A stretch of DNA of 64,000 nucleotides from Salinimicrobium soli (GTDB taxonomy: Bacteria > Bacteroidota > Bacteroidia > Flavobacteriales > Flavobacteriaceae), in contig NZ_JBLUWW010000001.1 in NCBI RefSeq assembly GCF_048323655.1, positions 310,001 to 374,000 of the forward strand, given 5' to 3'. The position numbers and the translations under genes were made by a program. The notes beneath the pieces were generated by a model that did no database searches, was not told where the DNA came from, and worked only from the letters and a program-made list of their open reading frames with translations. How positions within the stretch are numbered: position 1 is the first letter of the stretch; the number at the start of each line of letters is the position of its first letter. This document shows, piece after piece, positions 1 through 10,673 of this stretch.

Positions 1-284
1 TCGTAACGGTCCTCAAGACTATTTATGATCCTGAGATCCCTGTTGATATATACGAATTGGGACTTATCTACGATGTCATGGTAAGCACAGACAATGAGAT
101 CAAGGTGCTAATGACCCTCACCACTCCTAACTGTCCCGTGGCAGAATCCCTGCCTATGGAAGTGGAGGAAAAGATAAAATCTATGGACGAGGTAACAGAC
201 TGTGAAGTGGAGATCACATTTGACCCGCCTTGGAGTCAGGACCTTATGAGTGAGGAAGCCAAACTCGAACTTGGAATGCTATAA
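1..284 (+). CDS. SUF-system Fe-S assembly protein, DUF59/MIP18 (SufT-like), 5' truncated
   Basis: Partial gene entering from the left edge; the reading frame is open from base 3 and ends at a TAA at 282-284. The visible part carries the DUF59 hallmarks: IYDPEIPVDIYELGLIY near the start, the TTPNCPVAE motif with its conserved cysteine, and DPPWSQDLMSEEAK near the end. The family assists maturation or transfer of iron-sulfur clusters in the cytosol and in Flavobacteriia is normally the last recognised member of the suf operon. DUF2480 and DUF3078 genes follow with gaps of 9 and 3 bases, so the three are probably cotranscribed. Only the extreme N-terminus is missing. Family assignment is firm; the exact biochemical step is known only from homologues. 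Confidence 0.9.
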   Translation, partial: VTVLKTIYDPEIPVDIYELGLIYDVMVSTDNEIKVLMTLTTPNCPVAESLPMEVEEKIKSMDEVTDCEVEITFDPPWSQDLMSEEAKLELGML

Positions 285-293
285 AGAATTGGT

Positions 294-794
294 ATGTCTG
301 AGATCGTAAACAGAGTAGCAAACAGCAAACTGGTAACTATAGATCTGGAGGATTTCTATCCTGCCGGACAAAGAGTTCTTTTTGATATTAAAGACTGGTT
401 ATTGGAAGGTTTCGTGCTGCGCGAAAGAGATTTCAGGGCAAAAGCCAAAGAACATGACTGGTCACAGTACCAGGACACTTTTGTGGCTCTCACCTGTTCT
501 ACAGATGCAATTATTCCGGGTTGGGCTTACATGCTTTTGAGCACTTATCTTTCTCCCTATGCCCAAAAAATAGTGGTGGGAGATCTTCAACTTTTGGAAA
601 CAGTGATTTTTTCCGAAATCATTGAAAAGATGGATCTCAGCGGGTATAGAGACATGCCGGTTATTATCAAAGGCTGTTCAAGAAAACCTGTTCCCGAAAA
701 TGCGTATATTCAACTCATTACCAAACTTCAGCCGGTAGCGAAGAGTATCATGTATGGTGAAGCTTGCTCTTCTGTACCTTTATTTAAAAAATAG
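294..794 (+). CDS. DUF2480 family protein
   Basis: 166-residue soluble protein without signal peptide or membrane segment. It matches the DUF2480 family as I know it: the N-terminal VTIDLEDFYP block, then RVLFDIKDWL, and a C-terminal stretch with two cysteines (IKGCSRKPVPENAY and YGEACSSVPLFKK). The family is nearly restricted to Bacteroidota and regularly sits in or beside suf iron-sulfur operons, as here; no biochemical function is established that I know of. The conserved cysteines and the setting suggest a role linked to Fe-S assembly, which is inference. The ATG lies 10 bases after the stop of the SufT-like gene and the next gene starts 4 bases after its own stop, which supports an operon. 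Confidence 0.82.
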   Translation: MSEIVNRVANSKLVTIDLEDFYPAGQRVLFDIKDWLLEGFVLRERDFRAKAKEHDWSQYQDTFVALTCSTDAIIPGWAYMLLSTYLSPYAQKIVVGDLQLLETVIFSEIIEKMDLSGYRDMPVIIKGCSRKPVPENAYIQLITKLQPVAKSIMYGEACSSVPLFKK

Positions 795-797
795 AGT

Positions 798-1694
798 ATG
801 AAGAAATATTTACTATCCCTGTTTTCAGTAGTTTTTTTTGTTGCAAATCTTTCCGCACAGGAAGAAGAAGAAAAAGATCCGGAAGGGTGGAACTCCCAAG
901 GAAAATTCCAGCTTCTTTTTAATCAATCTGCATTCAATGAAGAGTGGAGAGGCGGAGGTACTTCCAGCATTGCAGGAAATCTTTCTTTAGATTACCAGCT
1001 AAACTACAGAAAAGGTAGTTTTTCATGGGATAATAAATTGCTGGCGAACTATGGACTTACCAAACAGAACGGCGATGAGTTCACGAGAAAGACCAGTGAC
1101 CGCCTTGAACTTAATTCCATTGCCGGGAAAGAACTAAATGATTCGAACTGGTATTATTCGTTCTTCACCAATTTCAGAACACAGCTCACGAAGGGTTACG
1201 TGTATTCGGAAAACAAAGAAACGGGAGAAACTTTACGAACCGAAACCACTCATTTTCTTTCTCCTGCCTTTTTGCAGTTTGGTCCCGGAATGATGTGGAA
1301 AAAGAATGAAAATCTTATTATTAATATTGCACCTGCAACAGCACGTTTCATTCTTGTTGATGATGCCTTTACCACAACTCCCGGATATAAGGACGGCAGT
1401 TACTACGGAGTAGATCAGGGGAAATCTTCCAGATTTGAATTAGGAGCTTCCATCTCTGGGTACGCTCTATGGGAAATTGTGGAAAATGTGAAAATGGAAA
1501 ATACCCTGAACCTGTACTCGAATTACCTGGAAAATCCGGAAAATGTAGATATCGACTACCTGATGAACCTGGAAATGAGCATCAACAAATTTCTCACTGC
1601 CAACCTGATCTTCCAGGCCATTTATGATGATAATACCATTGGAGCATTCCAGATAAGGGAGGTTTTTGGCGCAGGATTTAACTACACCTTCTGA
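798..1694 (+). CDS. DUF3078 domain outer-membrane protein
   Basis: 298 residues with a signal peptide (KKYLLSLFSVVFFVANLSAQ, cleavage likely after SAQ). The mature part starts with an acidic stretch (EEEEKD), then the DUF3078 pattern WNSQGKFQLLFNQSAFNEEW followed by alternating strands rich in aromatic residues, and it ends in Phe (GAGFNYTF), as outer-membrane beta barrels usually do. DUF3078 proteins are common in Flavobacteriia and lack a defined function; some annotations call them barrels of unknown cargo. It lies 3 bases after DUF2480 and is probably the last gene of this transcript. The next gene, hflX, has its own -7 box in the gap. Assignment to the family is good; role unknown. Confidence 0.8.
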   Translation: MKKYLLSLFSVVFFVANLSAQEEEEKDPEGWNSQGKFQLLFNQSAFNEEWRGGGTSSIAGNLSLDYQLNYRKGSFSWDNKLLANYGLTKQNGDEFTRKTSDRLELNSIAGKELNDSNWYYSFFTNFRTQLTKGYVYSENKETGETLRTETTHFLSPAFLQFGPGMMWKKNENLIINIAPATARFILVDDAFTTTPGYKDGSYYGVDQGKSSRFELGASISGYALWEIVENVKMENTLNLYSNYLENPENVDIDYLMNLEMSINKFLTANLIFQAIYDDNTIGAFQIREVFGAGFNYTF

Positions 1695-1751
1695 TCCCTT
1701 TAAGTTAAAAAGCTGATTTTCGCACCTGGTATCTTTTGGATATCATTTGCG

Positions 1752-1759
1752 TAACTTTG
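1752..1759 (+). promoter_or_regulatory. Bacteroidota -7 promoter box for hflX
   Basis: TAACTTTG matches the Bacteroidota sigma consensus TAnnTTTG exactly and lies 21 bases before the hflX ATG at 1781. It falls after any TTG/ATG candidate at 1736, so it argues for the downstream start. No convincing TTTG -33 box is seen at 17-23 bases upstream. Confidence 0.6.
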
Positions 1760-1780
1760 CATGGATTCTCAAACCAATTT

Positions 1781-3001
1781 ATGTTAGAAAAGAACGATTT
1801 AGAATACGAAAAAGTTGTTTTGGTCGGGATCGTCACCCGGGAACAGGATGAAGAAAAGCTGAAGGAGTATCTTGACGAACTGGAATTTCTCACCTATACA
1901 GCCGGAGGAGAAGTTGTAAGACGCTATTCTCAGAAAATGGACAGACCAGATCCAAAGACTTTCATTGGCTCCGGAAAAATGGAAGAAGTCCGCAACTTTG
2001 TGCAGGAAAATGAAATCGGAACTGTCATTTTTGATGATGAACTTTCTCCTGCCCAACAAAAGAATATTGAAAGGATCCTTGATTGCAAGGTACTTGACAG
2101 AACCAATCTCATACTTGACATTTTTGCCCAACGGGCTACTACCAGTTACGCTCGTACCCAGGTAGAACTGGCACAATACCAGTATTTACTTCCAAGGCTG
2201 GCCGGGATGTGGACTCACCTTGAAAGACAGCGAGGAGGTATCGGGATGCGCGGACCGGGGGAAACAGAAATTGAAACTGACCGCCGAATCGTGCGGGACA
2301 AGATCTCCCTTCTCAAGAAGAAACTGGAGACGATAGACAGGCAAATGGAAGTGCAACGCGGAAATCGCGGGCAGCTGGTCCGGGTCGCTCTTGTGGGTTA
2401 CACGAATGTTGGGAAATCAACCCTCATGAACGTGATAAGTAAAAGTAAGGTGTTCGCGGAAAATAAGCTTTTTGCCACCCTTGATACTACCGTGCGAAAA
2501 GTGGTAATTAGGAACCTTCCTTTTTTACTAACTGATACGGTTGGATTCATAAGAAAGTTACCCACGCAGCTAGTGGAGTCCTTTAAGTCTACCCTTGATG
2601 AAGTTAGGGAAGCCGACTTGTTACTGCATGTAGTGGATATTTCACATCCGAATTTTGAAGAACACATTGCTTCGGTAAACCAGATCCTCGACGAGATAAA
2701 AAGTGCAGACAAGCCAACCATCATGGTGTTCAATAAAATTGATGCCTATACTCCCGAAGAAATAGATGAAGACGACCTCGTGACCGAAAAAACGACTTCT
2801 CACTATACTCTTGCAGAATGGAAAAGGACCTGGATGAATCGTTTGGGTGAAGATGTGCTTTTCATTTCAGCTTTGAACAAGGAAAACCTTGAGGAGTTCA
2901 GAAAGAAAGTCTACGAAGCAGTAAGAAAGATACATATCACCCGTTTTCCGTATAACAACTTCCTTTATCCGGAATACGATACTTACGGCGAGGAAGAGTA
3001 A
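1781..3001 (+). CDS. hflX: Ribosome-associated GTPase HflX
   Basis: 406-residue GTPase that in other bacteria binds the 50S subunit, splits stalled 70S ribosomes under stress and may regulate ribosome availability. The N-terminal HflX domain contains the family signature around FIGSGKMEEVR and RTNLILDIFAQRA and the glycine-rich GGIGMRGPGETEIETDRR. The G domain follows: P-loop ALVGYTNVGKST at about residue 203, DTVGFIRKLP (G3), NKID (G4) and FISAL (G5). I chose the ATG at 1781 because homologues begin MLEK...YEK-VLVG and because a -7 box lies just upstream; an extended start at 1736 would overlap that promoter. A large palindrome follows the stop. Cytosolic. Confidence 0.95.
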   Translation: MLEKNDLEYEKVVLVGIVTREQDEEKLKEYLDELEFLTYTAGGEVVRRYSQKMDRPDPKTFIGSGKMEEVRNFVQENEIGTVIFDDELSPAQQKNIERILDCKVLDRTNLILDIFAQRATTSYARTQVELAQYQYLLPRLAGMWTHLERQRGGIGMRGPGETEIETDRRIVRDKISLLKKKLETIDRQMEVQRGNRGQLVRVALVGYTNVGKSTLMNVISKSKVFAENKLFATLDTTVRKVVIRNLPFLLTDTVGFIRKLPTQLVESFKSTLDEVREADLLLHVVDISHPNFEEHIASVNQILDEIKSADKPTIMVFNKIDAYTPEEIDEDDLVTEKTTSHYTLAEWKRTWMNRLGEDVLFISALNKENLEEFRKKVYEAVRKIHITRFPYNNFLYPEYDTYGEEE

Positions 3002-3026
3002 GAAAACCTGAAATTATTTTTAGAAC

Positions 3027-3059
3027 AGACCTACCAGGTTTTGAAAACCTGGTAGGTCT
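3027..3059. terminator. 16-bp perfect palindrome after hflX, probable terminator
   Basis: Two 16-base arms (3027-3042 and 3044-3059) are exact reverse complements with one base between them; the arm reads AGACCTACCAGGTTTT. It starts 26 bases after the hflX stop and is followed by a weak T-rich stretch. It can act as a transcription terminator. Its length and perfection also resemble dispersed palindromic elements seen between genes in Flavobacteriia. Confidence 0.65.
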
Positions 3060-3122
3060 TCTTATATCCCGAAGTTTTATTTCTGAAAATGATTAACTTT
3101 AATTCCCACTAAACTTTTGGAT

Positions 3123-3851
3123 ATGAAAAAATTAACCTTTTTACTGGTCCTACTTTTTTGCGGAATTACTGTTGCACAAGACCTTGACGGATCCTGGAAA
3201 CTTGTATCGATCAACGGAGAACCTGTGATCAATCGGGAAACGATCCGGATCTATGAAGATGGATATTTTGCTAGCGGAATGAAAGAAAATGAAACCAATA
3301 AATTTATTAGTGCAGAAGGTGGGGAATATTCATTAAATGGAAATTATTCCGAAGTATATGACTTCTATACCCAGGACGCCGGCATGGTTGGTAAAAGCAG
3401 GGAGTATGCGATTGAACTTTCAGGAGATAAATTGGTAATGCATAGAGTTCCCGGCGAGGATACGATGACCTGGCAAAGGATCTCCCCTCATACCAATGAT
3501 CTAAGTGGAAACTGGGTGATCACCGGACGAAAAAAGGATGGAGAACTCCGTCGCAGTACCCCGGGCGCAAGGCGCACCATCAAGATCCTTGGCGGTGACC
3601 GGTTCCAATGGGTAGCTTTCAATTCTGATACCGGAGAATTCTTTGGAACCGGAGGAGGAAGGTATTCTGCGGAAAATGGAAAATATCAGGAAAATATAGA
3701 GTTCTTTTCTCGTGACGACAGTAGAGTAGGCGCCAAATTAGCCTTTGATTATGAAGTTAAGGACGGAGAATGGCATCACAGCGGTAAAAGTTCAAAGGGA
3801 GATCCTATGTACGAGATCTGGTCACCATACAAAGAAGCATACAAGGATTGA
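3123..3851 (+). CDS. Secreted protein with two lipocalin-like (DUF4488-type) domains
   Basis: 242 residues. Signal peptide MKKLTFLLVLLFCGITVAQ, so the product is exported. The mature protein holds two related halves: DLDGSWKLVSINGEP at about residues 20-34 and DLSGNWVITGRKKDGE at about 125-140, each followed by an I-Y-DG-F or I-GGDRFQW strand, a GGG(E/R)YS turn and a final W or WH-(S/H) strand. This is the layout of small lipocalin-like beta domains often annotated in Bacteroidota as 'membrane or secreted protein'. Ligand unknown. I use the ATG at 3123 rather than a TTG six bases earlier because it directly starts the signal peptide. The gene stands alone between the palindrome after hflX and a lipoprotein gene. 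Confidence 0.6.
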   Translation: MKKLTFLLVLLFCGITVAQDLDGSWKLVSINGEPVINRETIRIYEDGYFASGMKENETNKFISAEGGEYSLNGNYSEVYDFYTQDAGMVGKSREYAIELSGDKLVMHRVPGEDTMTWQRISPHTNDLSGNWVITGRKKDGELRRSTPGARRTIKILGGDRFQWVAFNSDTGEFFGTGGGRYSAENGKYQENIEFFSRDDSRVGAKLAFDYEVKDGEWHHSGKSSKGDPMYEIWSPYKEAYKD

Positions 3852-4085
3852 ATTCTTTTTAAGAAGTCCATCTCCGGGAAATTGGTAATTTCTTTAAGTT
3901 TTATTGAAATATTTTGATGCCATAATGGAATTGGCTTTAATTTTAATTTTAAATACTGGTAGCTACTTTCATTAAGCATAAATTGCTTATATTTAGGTAA
4001 TTATATTCCCTACACTACTCAACTTTTAGTTGAAACCCTCCCCATTTTATTCTTTACGGTGCTTCCCACATTAAAATGTTTAATT

Positions 4086-4705
4086 ATGAGACAGCAATTT
4101 GTAATCCTGTGCTTTCTGATCTTTTGTATATCCTGTGGAAAAGATGAAATTTCTCCTGAAGAGAACACGAAAGACGATACTGAAAATGTCGATTCCGTAA
4201 CAGATGAATCAGATAATGGAGGCGAGGATACTTCAGGCGGAGATTCAACAGATGGAAATAGTTCCGGAGGGGAAAATCCAGACGGAAGTGGTTCTACAGA
4301 TGAGACGAATTCTAATTCCGGGGAAATATTTACAGCTACTGTAAATGGTGAAGATTTTATTGTTACGAATGGTGACGATATGGAGGCAGAAATCAGGAAC
4401 CAAAATGAACTTGTTCTTTATGGAGCAAACGAAACAGGAGAAATCTTTATGCACTTTCTATATGACGGAGTGGGTGTTTTTTCAACCGGAAATGATACCG
4501 ATGGAAGCTATGCCTATTTCTATGACTATACAAGATATTGCATGTGGTTAAGTGACCGAGGAATGGGAAATCCAGGCGTAATAGAGATCACCAGAATTGA
4601 AAACGATACCTTCGAGGGAAATTTTCAAATAACTGCTTACAACCATAGCCTCCCTGATCCTACCAAGGAAATGCAGGGTGAATTCAAATTATTAATAGAG
4701 AATGA

Positions 4706-4709
<4 letters not shown>
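4086..4709 (+). CDS. Lipoprotein with acidic linker and C-terminal beta domain
   Basis: 207 residues. The N-terminus RQQFVILCFLIFCISCGKDE is a lipoprotein signal with lipobox I-S-C; GKDE after the Cys fits export to the cell surface or outer membrane. About 70 residues of low-complexity Asp/Glu/Ser/Gly/Asn follow, a flexible spacer. The C-terminal part (IFTATVNGEDFIV to the end) resembles the small beta-sandwich lipoproteins of Bacteroidota (DUF6252-like), with strands around FMHFLYDGVGVFSTGND and GVIEITRIENDTFEGNFQ. Function unknown. The start at 4086 opens directly into the signal peptide. Its last four bases overlap the convergent oxidoreductase gene, so no terminator separates them. The 234-base gap before it contains an AT-rich hairpin (4019-4033) but no clear promoter. 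Confidence 0.6.
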
Positions 4710-6259
<1,550 letters not shown>

Positions 6260-6278
6260 TTATAAGGTTTTAATGGTG

Positions 6279-6306
6279 CAAAGATATGGAATAGAGGTTC
6301 CTCAAA
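6279..6306 (-). promoter_or_regulatory. Promoter of the FAD oxidoreductase gene
   Basis: On the minus strand, TATCTTTG (6279-6286) is an exact -7 box and TTTG (6303-6306) a -33 box, with 16 bases between. The -7 box ends 19 bases before the GTG start at 6259. Spacing is at the short end of what is usual. Confidence 0.6.
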
Positions 6307-6356
6307 AGTACACATCCAGAATTTATAGCCTGAAATCAATTTTAGGATTTCTCGAA

Positions 6357-7757
6357 TTAGTCAGCTGTGATCAGGATGTCATCCAGTTCATATATCCCGT
6401 TGTAGTAAGGATGGTCACTTCCGGTGTACTTAAATGCGATATGAGCCTTTCCTTCAATACAGGAAAGGTCAACATTCCCCGAAGAGATCCAGTCGCCAAA
6501 GAAATCAGAATTCTGAGCGATATAAGCAGCCTCCAGTTCCTGCCAATTCGCATTGAGAATAGTACTTTCTGTACCATCCCAGTCAGTAGCAATTAGCACA
6601 CTCATCATACTTCCATTGGCAAAACTGGTAGAAGTTTTGAAGTTAAGCACCTCCCTGGAGTTGTTTTCGAAATCTATTTTGGGTGTGACCAACCAGGCAA
6701 TGCTAAGTGCATCACCAGATCCGGAAGGTTTTACCCGTGCCGATTTCCCTAAAGAAGCATTTCCGCCCGTGGCAGTAAATGCCTCCCAGGCCTTTGATCC
6801 TTCCTGAATAAAATTAGTCCACCCCTTATCCTTTACAGGTTTATTATTGGTCTGTCCTGTAAAATTATCCTCGAAAAGTACTTTTTTGCCTGTAGTAGCC
6901 GTCAATCCGCAATCTACAGTATTGCGATCGCATCTCTCTGCGGAAGAAAAATTTATGTCATTGGGAGAATTCAGGTAGATTGTATAAAAATCATCATAGA
7001 AGTCGCGGGTGAGTATTCCCGTAATACTTCCTGATCCTGCCGGAAGTTGAAAGCCACTGAAATCGGCAAAGGTGCTGGTGCTCAGAATAAAGGGGAAACC
7101 TCCTTCGCAATTTTCCACCAACCGCTCTCCATCGAATTCGTCATTGTCTTCGGCTGCAAAGGTGAATGGGTTCTGCGGATCTACGAAATAATCAGGAAAC
7201 TGGACATTCCTTATCTCAACATACAAATTCTCCAGGTGATCATTGAACTGAATTGGTTTGATAACCAGAGGTTGAATGTCTGCGACTTCCGAAGAACGGA
7301 TTATATGCTCACTTACCCGCGATTGCGGAATATTGTCCACATTCCTCCCGTTTGCTATACCTAAGGTAGCCACCCCGTTTTCTTCAGCAATACTCAGTCC
7401 TTTCAGGTTGATAAAAACTTTTCTTCCGAAGTTGAAGAACTGATAATAAGAATTGAGATTGATCTTGATCTTTAATCCGGCTAAAGGCGCCGTGGGATGA
7501 TCCTGAACAATAACATCTTTATAAAAATTTCCGGCTTCATCACTGGAGACCACGTAAGCCTCCACAATATATTCCTGGTCAAAAGTGAGCATTTCCCCTT
7601 CATTCTGAAAAAAGACTCCAAGGATAGCATCAAGATCTGAATTGGGCTGAATAGAAAGATCCTCCGTTATCACCTGCGGAATATTGAAATCATCATCTGG
7701 TACGCAGGACCAAAGGAGAAAAAGAAATGCAATCCAGAACAGTTTTTTATTTTCCAT
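6357..7757 (-). CDS. DUF5689 surface lipoprotein
   Basis: 466 residues. ENKKLFWIAFLFLLWSCVPDDD is a lipoprotein signal (lipobox W-S-C, acidic residues after the Cys favour surface display). Residues about 45-290 match the DUF5689 type: an OB-fold-like region with VVSSDEAGNFYKDVIVQD, LKIKINLNSYYQFFNFGRKVFINLKGL and a GSITGILTRDF strand. The C-terminal 180 residues look like a choice-of-anchor carbohydrate- or ligand-binding beta sandwich (VLFEDNFTG ... WLVTPKIDF ... ELDDILIT). The ATG at 7757 is chosen because it opens the lipoprotein signal. It follows the TonB receptor gene by 10 bases and is presumably cotranscribed, giving a receptor-plus-lipoprotein pair like SusC/SusD in logic though not in sequence. 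Ligand unproven; nucleases nearby suggest nucleic-acid breakdown products. Confidence 0.78.
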   Translation of the reverse strand: MENKKLFWIAFLFLLWSCVPDDDFNIPQVITEDLSIQPNSDLDAILGVFFQNEGEMLTFDQEYIVEAYVVSSDEAGNFYKDVIVQDHPTAPLAGLKIKINLNSYYQFFNFGRKVFINLKGLSIAEENGVATLGIANGRNVDNIPQSRVSEHIIRSSEVADIQPLVIKPIQFNDHLENLYVEIRNVQFPDYFVDPQNPFTFAAEDNDEFDGERLVENCEGGFPFILSTSTFADFSGFQLPAGSGSITGILTRDFYDDFYTIYLNSPNDINFSSAERCDRNTVDCGLTATTGKKVLFEDNFTGQTNNKPVKDKGWTNFIQEGSKAWEAFTATGGNASLGKSARVKPSGSGDALSIAWLVTPKIDFENNSREVLNFKTSTSFANGSMMSVLIATDWDGTESTILNANWQELEAAYIAQNSDFFGDWISSGNVDLSCIEGKAHIAFKYTGSDHPYYNGIYELDDILITAD

Positions 7758-7767
7758 TGAATCTGAA

Positions 7768-10578
7768 TTAAAAACGATAGTATACGTGGGCATAATATGT
7801 AGTATCGGGACCATACCAGTATTTTGGTGCAAAAAGTGGTAATTCCCGTTCCTTATCTGCTTTTAAAAGTTTGTAGTTTGAATTCCTCGCCTGTTCATAT
7901 CCTCCGGTACGATAGGCGGCACCAAGAATATTATTGATACTGGCAAAAAATCCAAGGTAATTATCCTTGATGCGCCAGGATTTCCCACCCACGAGATTTA
8001 CCAGATAATAGGAACCCAGATCTTCCTGCCGTAATAATTCCCAGGCCACTTCAGGATCATAATTAACAATTGGAAGACCATCTGAATCCAAATAGAAATT
8101 ACGTGTACGCGACAGAGGTGCTATGTCTATAAAGGCGTTAGAAAAATAATTTACACTTCCCGATACCCACCAGTACCCAGGATCCTGGTACTCCAGACCT
8201 AATTGCAGTGCTTGCTGTGGACCACCCGGAAGGTGATAGTTCTGTAAATAGGCCGGGCCAAACTTTCTCGCTTCTGTAAAATCATCTGAAGTCAGGTACA
8301 GCCGGGGATTATTGGAGTAAACATATTCCCCAATGGAACCGGCAGCTTTTAATTTTAGTGTAGTCAACAATCTCACTTCCATTCCGGCTTCAATACCCAT
8401 GTGACGCTTGTTAATGCCCGTCATTACCTCCTGGACAAATGCTGTGGTAGCATTCCTTCCAAGACCTGAAAGCCCGTCAGCATAGTAAAAGGAAATTTCA
8501 GTCAGGTCATTTAATTCTCCATAAAAGGCGGTCACTCTGGATTTCACAAATCGTGACCTGAAAGTGTAACCAAGGTCAAGGTTTATAATTTTTTCACTCT
8601 TTAGACTCTGCACCAGCTCATTGTTCTGACGGGCATTGGAAAAGGTGTTCCTGAGAGAAGGTGGTTTGGTAAAATAAGCTGCATTAAGCCTCACCAAATG
8701 TTTTCCTGTTATTTTATATGTAATTCCGCCTTTACCTCCAAAATTGAAAAATTCCTGACTTTCACTCTTTCCGAGGGAATTATTGGGAAAATTACCATTC
8801 TGATAAAATCCTTCCCGCTGATATTCTGCTCCTGAAAATTCGGCAGCAGCATAAAAATCGAACTTCCGAAAGAAGCCCTGAAGCTGAGCATAACCTTCAA
8901 CCGAATAAGCAGATAGTTCATAGTGATATTTAAAAATGTCATTTTCAGAAACCAGCCGGTTGGGATGCAACAGATCATTTTGTGCTTCTGTTCCTTCGGA
9001 AAAACCATCAACATCTAAAAAAGATTCACCTCCAAGCAAGTCAAGAACTCGTGCAAAATTGTCACTTTTGAGACTCCTGAAGCCCAGGGAAGCGTTCATT
9101 TCAAGATGATCTGTTAACCTGCTTCTTAAAATGGTGTTGGCAAAAAGCTGCCGGTCTTTGTTCCGGTCTTCATACAGAGCATATAAGGCGTTTCCCCCGG
9201 ATTCAGTTGAAGTTTTATTCGCTAGGTATAAGGCCGCCCAGTCTAGCTGCCCATTTTCCTGAAAATCTTTCTGAGCAATGTATGCCGATTGATAATCAGG
9301 TTTATTCTCATTTCTCAGGAAATAAGAAGGCAAACGCTGGTAGTAGGCGGGATCGGGACTGCTGCCGCCACCCACGAATATTTCTTCTCCATTTTCACCC
9401 TCTATTAACCTGCTGCCTCCATAATCGATCCTGGAATCTCCCACATACCCGAACTGGTAAGCCAGATTTGTATTTATATCTGTTGCCGAAGAAAGCTTCC
9501 AAAAATGATTGAGCACGATCACCGGTTCTTTTACCGTTTTGATCCTGGAATTTCTTATCTCATTATTCTGCAGACCCCAATAAGAATTATATCGGTCCCC
9601 TTTTAGATTATACACTTCTTCGGTCAAAGGGCTGTTCTTTCCCCGTCTGTTGGGAGTATAAAAGGCAGTAAAATTTATACTATGCTCTTCATTAATCTTT
9701 TTTTCGACAGAGGCAAAGATAGAATTGGCATCATACACAGTCCCTTCGATATAACTTTCTGTGGCGAAGCGCCGGGCAAGAGAGACAGAATAAGCCCAGC
9801 CATCTTCAGAAATCCCCGAATGGTAACTGCCCATTATTCTACCCGTGTAGGCCCTGTTCGCAACGGCATAAGAAATCTTTCCACCTTCCTTGTAGCGGGA
9901 AGCTCTCATAACGATATTAGTAGAACCTGCCAGATCTCCAAAAGTGGCTTCTGAAGGTGTTATTCCCATGCTGAATACCTGATCCCTTTGAACATCATTT
10001 AATCCGCCCCAATCACTCCATAACGGTCTCCCGTTGAAAAATTTATTCATTTTGATCCCGTTGATCATTAACACACTGTATTCACTATCATAGCCCCGAG
10101 GTCTAAAAAAAGTAGGGCTGAAATCAAAAGCAGCTGCGTTTAAAAAAACATCACGGGAGGCCTGAAGTAATCCGGAAATATTGGAGTAGGTGCCATCTTC
10201 TTCATCGAGCTCCTGATCTGAGAGACTAATGATGGAAGTACTTTGCTGATAATGGGGAAGATCCCGACTTAAGAAAATGATGCCAAGGTCTTTGTCCTCT
10301 CCCGAAATAGTGACCGGAAAACGCAATTCGGAATAGTTATTCTTAGCGAAGACAAGATTATATTCACCGTGGGGTATATCTGCAGTGAACTCAAAAAAGC
10401 CCTTTTCATCTGTCAGTTCCTGAAAAGTCGTGCCGGTGATGGAAACAAGAACATCAGGTACCGGTTGGGAGCTAATTTCCTCAACCAGTGTCCCTTTGAG
10501 GGTCTGACCTTGAATAGCAACAGAGCTTAAACAGAAACACAAGAATAGCCTCCTCCCGAGGCAGTAGTTTTTCTTCAT
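7768..10578 (-). CDS. TonB-dependent outer-membrane receptor
   Basis: 936 residues. Signal peptide through about residue 25 (CLSSVAIQGQ), then a carboxypeptidase-regulatory-like beta domain (LKGTLVEEISSQPVPDVLVSITG ... GFFEFT) to about residue 105, a plug domain (FFRPRGYDSEYSVLMINGIKM, FGDLAGSTNIVMR) and a 22-strand-type barrel that ends in an aromatic residue (YYAHVYYRF). Such receptors import substrates energised by TonB-ExbBD. The protein is paired with the DUF5689 lipoprotein 10 bases downstream, and divergent from it lies a secreted EEP-family nuclease/phosphatase, so a nucleic-acid or phosphate-rich substrate is my inference. It is not a canonical SusC of polysaccharide loci, and no SusD neighbour is present. 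Confidence 0.9.
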   Translation of the reverse strand: MKKNYCLGRRLFLCFCLSSVAIQGQTLKGTLVEEISSQPVPDVLVSITGTTFQELTDEKGFFEFTADIPHGEYNLVFAKNNYSELRFPVTISGEDKDLGIIFLSRDLPHYQQSTSIISLSDQELDEEDGTYSNISGLLQASRDVFLNAAAFDFSPTFFRPRGYDSEYSVLMINGIKMNKFFNGRPLWSDWGGLNDVQRDQVFSMGITPSEATFGDLAGSTNIVMRASRYKEGGKISYAVANRAYTGRIMGSYHSGISEDGWAYSVSLARRFATESYIEGTVYDANSIFASVEKKINEEHSINFTAFYTPNRRGKNSPLTEEVYNLKGDRYNSYWGLQNNEIRNSRIKTVKEPVIVLNHFWKLSSATDINTNLAYQFGYVGDSRIDYGGSRLIEGENGEEIFVGGGSSPDPAYYQRLPSYFLRNENKPDYQSAYIAQKDFQENGQLDWAALYLANKTSTESGGNALYALYEDRNKDRQLFANTILRSRLTDHLEMNASLGFRSLKSDNFARVLDLLGGESFLDVDGFSEGTEAQNDLLHPNRLVSENDIFKYHYELSAYSVEGYAQLQGFFRKFDFYAAAEFSGAEYQREGFYQNGNFPNNSLGKSESQEFFNFGGKGGITYKITGKHLVRLNAAYFTKPPSLRNTFSNARQNNELVQSLKSEKIINLDLGYTFRSRFVKSRVTAFYGELNDLTEISFYYADGLSGLGRNATTAFVQEVMTGINKRHMGIEAGMEVRLLTTLKLKAAGSIGEYVYSNNPRLYLTSDDFTEARKFGPAYLQNYHLPGGPQQALQLGLEYQDPGYWWVSGSVNYFSNAFIDIAPLSRTRNFYLDSDGLPIVNYDPEVAWELLRQEDLGSYYLVNLVGGKSWRIKDNYLGFFASINNILGAAYRTGGYEQARNSNYKLLKADKERELPLFAPKYWYGPDTTYYAHVYYRF

Positions 10579-10629
10579 ATCGAACTAGAGGGGGAGGCGA
10601 ATTTTTAAACAATATTACATTATTTCTTT

Positions 10630-10637
10630 TATCTTTG
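10630..10637 (+). promoter_or_regulatory. Bacteroidota -7 box for the EEP nuclease gene
   Basis: TATCTTTG, exact match to TAnnTTTG, 36 bases before the GTG start at 10674. No TTTG is found at the expected -33 distance. It lies in the gap shared with the divergent TonB receptor, for which only a one-mismatch box (10610-10617) is visible. Confidence 0.55.
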
Positions 10638-10673
10638 ATCAGCTCCCTAATTTTTTAACAAAATAATTATCAG

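Noticed and set aside
3852..4085. Possible promoter or small RNA in the gap before the 4086 lipoprotein
   Set aside because: Only a short AT hairpin (4019-4033) and a one-mismatch -7 box (3988-3995) too far from a -33 box; not enough to support a feature.
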